64,000 nt of DNA. Origin: Hevea brasiliensis (lineage: Eukaryota > Streptophyta > Magnoliopsida > Malpighiales > Euphorbiaceae). Location: positions 75,819,651 through 75,883,650 of the forward strand of contig NC_079505.1 of the NCBI RefSeq assembly GCF_030052815.1, read 5' to 3'. Positions 61,463 to 64,000 of this stretch are shown here, one piece after another. Each line of letters starts with the position of its first letter. Position 1 is the stretch's first letter. The translations under genes were made by a program, and so were the position numbers. Under the pieces are notes generated by a model. The model saw nothing but the letters and a program-made list of their open reading frames with translations, did not search any database and had not been told where the DNA came from.

Positions 61463-63067
61463 ATGGAATCGCCTCCTCATTCCCCTCAAACCTCCCCTCT
61501 CCAAGTTTCGCCCTTGTCAATGCGGCCTCCCAACCCCGATTCCCCTCCACAAGAAACACCTCCACCACCTCCCACAGCCACTTACAAGAGAAAAATCAGG
61601 TCGAAATCCACCTGACCCATGGCTTCTGCACCTCCTCTCTCAAAACGCAAAGAACCACCCACCACCCCACTGTCAGAGCCTCCACCCAAAAACCCCAAAA
61701 CTTTAGCCTCCACACAAGCTAAATCACCCTCTTCCAGCAAAAAGCAAATGTCAGCAGCATCACAGGTATCAAAACTACCTTGGCCCCTTCCTGATGCAAC
61801 TCACAAGGCAACCTTTAAGAGACTTAAGGAAAGGAGGGTGCAACCCACTAGGTATATTTTGGCAGATTCTCTCCAATCACTTGGTTTATTTGATAATGTG
61901 GTTGCATACCTTGATGGTTTAGGTTGGATGGAATTTGTGCATAAGTAGGAAATAATTTATCCAGCTCTAGTTTTGGAATTTATTTCCTCATTCTCTACCA
62001 CCCTGAAATTGCATGACGTAGATTATAAGCCAACTATGAAATTTAGATGTTTGGGGCAAAATAGAGAGTTATCATTGGACCAATTTCATAGCATTTTTGG
62101 GTTTGCAATTGATGGACTATTTAGGGTGCCATATACAGGGGTAGAGGTAGCAAACAAAGGTATTTGGAATGCTGCTCAATTTTGGAGAATTATCACAAAC
62201 CGACCTCAGACTTTTTCTGCTGGCAGATCCAAAACCTCTCAAATACTAGACCCTGCACTTAGATTTATCCATAGGCTTATTGCTAGCACTATCTTGGGCA
62301 GAGGGACTAGTTCTGGTGTTGTTGAGAAATCTGAATTGTTCATGTTATAGTGTGCTTTTCACAAGGTCAAGGTTTCTCCTGGTTACTTCTTTTGTGAGCA
62401 TGTATTACATATTGCTACCAAATCCATATGTGACATTGTCTTGGGTGGGCTCATAACTATTATAGCCAAGCATTTTGGTTTTAATCCGGAAGAGCATCCA
62501 ATACCAGCACTTTCAGACACTTTATATTTTGATGCTACACACCTATCCAAAACTGGATTCAGTTTGCCACATTCTGACACTGCACAACCAGCAGCAGAAA
62601 CTGAACCCACTGCACAACCAGAAGCACAACCTGTCCCACCAGCCCAACAGTATTCTACTGAACCTACACCACCCACTCAGCCTGCACAGGACATCCCAGC
62701 AGATTCTGTACAGCCCACACCTTCTGCAGCTAGACCCTCCTCATCCACAACCCCTCCTGCCTTCAACACTAAAGCCTTATTCACTTCTCTTGAAAGGCTT
62801 AGTGATGATATATATTTTGTGGATAGGAAGCTTGACACTGGTCTTGATACCCTCAAAGATCGTCATGATCAACTATTTGACTTTGTCATGGAAACAAGAG
62901 ATAAGCAGAAAGAATTGAAGGAGATGATGAAGCAGCTCATGATTTTTCTGGGAATGCCACCTCCACCTCCATCACCTCCTCCAGCACCATCACTTCGACA
63001 GCAAACAGCTCCAACCAGTCCTTTAGCAACATCTTTGGACAAGGGCAAAACAATAGAATTGGATTAG
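61463..63067 (+). pseudogene. ATHILA ORF1-like protein in the envelope position, three in-frame stops
   Basis: A single frame runs from ATG at 61463 (MESPPHSPQTSPLQ) to TAG at 63065-63067. It is broken by stops at 61613-61615, 61946-61948 and 62348-62350. The N-terminus is Pro/Ser/Lys-rich. The middle part (RVQPTRYILADSLQSLGLFD; FRCLGQNRELSLDQFHSIFG) resembles the ATHILA ORF-1 family known from plant retroelements. The C-terminus is Pro/Gln/Thr-rich, then a predicted coiled coil (LERLSDDIYFVDRKLDTGLD and following) and a proline run. I see no transmembrane segment to support an envelope role. Function unknown. Confidence 0.7.
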
Positions 63068-63334
63068 TTTCTGTTTTACTTTTGTTCAAACTTGTAGGAG
63101 TTTTTCTTTGTAGATATGTTGAAACAATTTTTAGTTTGTTTTGAATTCTGCTTTTCTTGAAGTTCTATTAGATGGCTATTACATTAGTTTTTTATTAATT
63201 TTCATTGCCTTTACTGCCCTTTTGTGCATACTTGTCCATACACTGTATATATTTGCATGCTTCTACTGGTGTTTGCACATTTTTCCTTGCTCATCATCAT
63301 GCAGCAGCTTTTGAATATACTGCACAGGTTGTGA
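63068..63334 (+). other. Non-coding DNA after the ORF1-like frame
   Basis: T-rich sequence of about 270 bp with no gene. It leads into the third GCATAA/TTATGC cluster. Confidence 0.5.
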
Positions 63335-63545
63335 ATCCCCTTATGCAATTGTTCTGCATAGCCTGTGCAGTCCTTTATGCCACTCATGCGAATCGCATGT
63401 CAGAATCCCTTATGCAAATGTTCTGCATAGCCTGTGCAGTCCTTATGGCCACTCATGCAGAATCGCACAGCTTATGCACCTTCCTTATGCACCTGTTCAG
63501 GCCAGCACTTTATTCTGCATGACCTGTGCAGCTTCTTATGCATCC
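63335..63545. repeat. Third TTATGC/GCATAG motif cluster
   Basis: Two units of about 69 bp (starting near 63341 and 63410) share CCCTTATGCAA-TGTTCTGCATA and GCCTGTGCAGTCC. More TTATGCA words follow up to 63545. A 105-codon open frame at 63205-63522 crosses it and is probably fortuitous. Confidence 0.7.
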
Positions 63546-64000
63546 CCATTATCTCTTGAATTCTCATCTGCTATATACCAGGTAACTCTTTCTTTTTGCT
63601 CTTAAATCTCACAATTGCTGGTAATTACTTTGAGTTTTGATAATACACTGCTTGAGACATTGAGGACAATGTCCAATTTTGAGTTTGGGGGTGTGCACAT
63701 TTTGATTTTTGCTTCATTTTTCACATTTTGAGTATAGGAACATCTCATCCCATTCCATTTACATATATTGTAAATATTTTACATATACATCCATACATAC
63801 ATATACATAACACAATTACACACACATTATACATCACTTAGAAATTGTACACATTGCACACAAATAGACAAATAGATTTTCTTCGTTTAGTTAATGCATT
63901 GTTCACTTTTAGGAATCATGCATATGCATTAAAATCTTTTGCCAAATCCCTTGAGTATTGAAAATGTGCCTATGAGAGTGATTTGACTTACCTTTAGTTG
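63546..64000 (+). other. 3' non-coding region of the Athila-like element
   Basis: It contains TTGAGGACAATGTCC (63660-63674) followed by GTTTGGGGGTGTG (63683-63695), a pair of motifs I associate with the region 3' of Athila coding sequence. ACATA-type repeats follow at 63760-63830. The sequence does not match the start of the 5' LTR, so the 3' LTR lies beyond the window. Confidence 0.5.

Larger units (their letters stand above)
42739..64000 (+). mobile_element. Athila-like Ty3/gypsy retrotransposon, split by a copia insertion and cut by the window end
   Basis: Order: 5' LTR (42739-44438), PBS TGGCGCCGTTGCCGGGGA at 44445-44462 (tRNA-Asp type, typical of Athila/Tat), gag (from 44573, interrupted by a copia element at 45155-54676), and pol with PR-RT-RNase H-INT (55666-59674). 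A spacer with a 73-bp hairpin array (60452-61230), an ATHILA ORF1-like frame (61463-63067) and a 3' non-coding region follow. The 3' LTR is not in the window. Stops and a frameshift make it non-autonomous. Confidence 0.88.

Overview
The window looks like nuclear DNA of a dicot plant. It holds one large host gene with many short exons and GT-AG introns, degraded copies of a second host gene family, and about 40 kb of nested LTR retrotransposons with plant-type primer sites (initiator tRNA-Met, and TGGCGCCGTTGCCGGGGA of the Athila/Tat group). The species cannot be named from the sequence; a woody rosid would fit, but that is a guess.

Region 1 (1-22624, + strand): the 3' part of a gene for AIR9, a microtubule-associated protein of the preprophase band and phragmoplast. 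I could trace 25 exons: nine complete A9 repeats, the tail of a tenth, and the conserved C-terminal domain, about 1,043 residues. The exon sum is 3,128 bp, four short of a whole number of codons at the expected length. The shortfall maps to two separate breaks of about 2 nt, in exons 3 and 6, so this copy is either lightly damaged or carries sequence errors. Its introns hold two MITE-like elements, an Au-type SINE with target duplications, a tandem TRIM array with a nested element, a second TRIM, an LTR remnant, a 1-kb near-perfect inverted repeat, and a tandem duplication that copied a 3' splice site in frame.

Region 2 (22625-42738): intergenic DNA with relics of short-chain dehydrogenase/reductase (SDR) genes on the minus strand. 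One SDR pseudogene is split: its C-terminal part is at 23645-23880 and its middle part at 26640-27190, with a degenerate LTR between them. A second C-terminal relic lies near 42000. Between them are a dead Ty3/gypsy element on the minus strand (27337-37417, 2.6-kb LTRs) and a 3.5-kb solo LTR (37753-41244) with a perfect 5-bp target duplication, TAATG.

Region 3 (42739-64000): an Athila-like Ty3/gypsy element on the + strand that runs off the window. It has its 5' LTR, PBS, gag, pol and an ATHILA ORF1-like frame after pol. Its gag is interrupted by a complete, young-looking Ty1/copia element (45155-54676) flanked by the duplication ATTTT. Both elements have stop codons and frameshifts. The Athila-like element also carries three clusters of GCATAA/TTATGC hairpin motifs, one of them a strict 73-bp tandem array.

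I see no tRNA, rRNA, CRISPR or bacterial-type features. The strongest unusual signals are the 1-kb intronic inverted repeat, the duplicated splice acceptor, the SDR gene split by a retroelement, and the 73-bp hairpin array.
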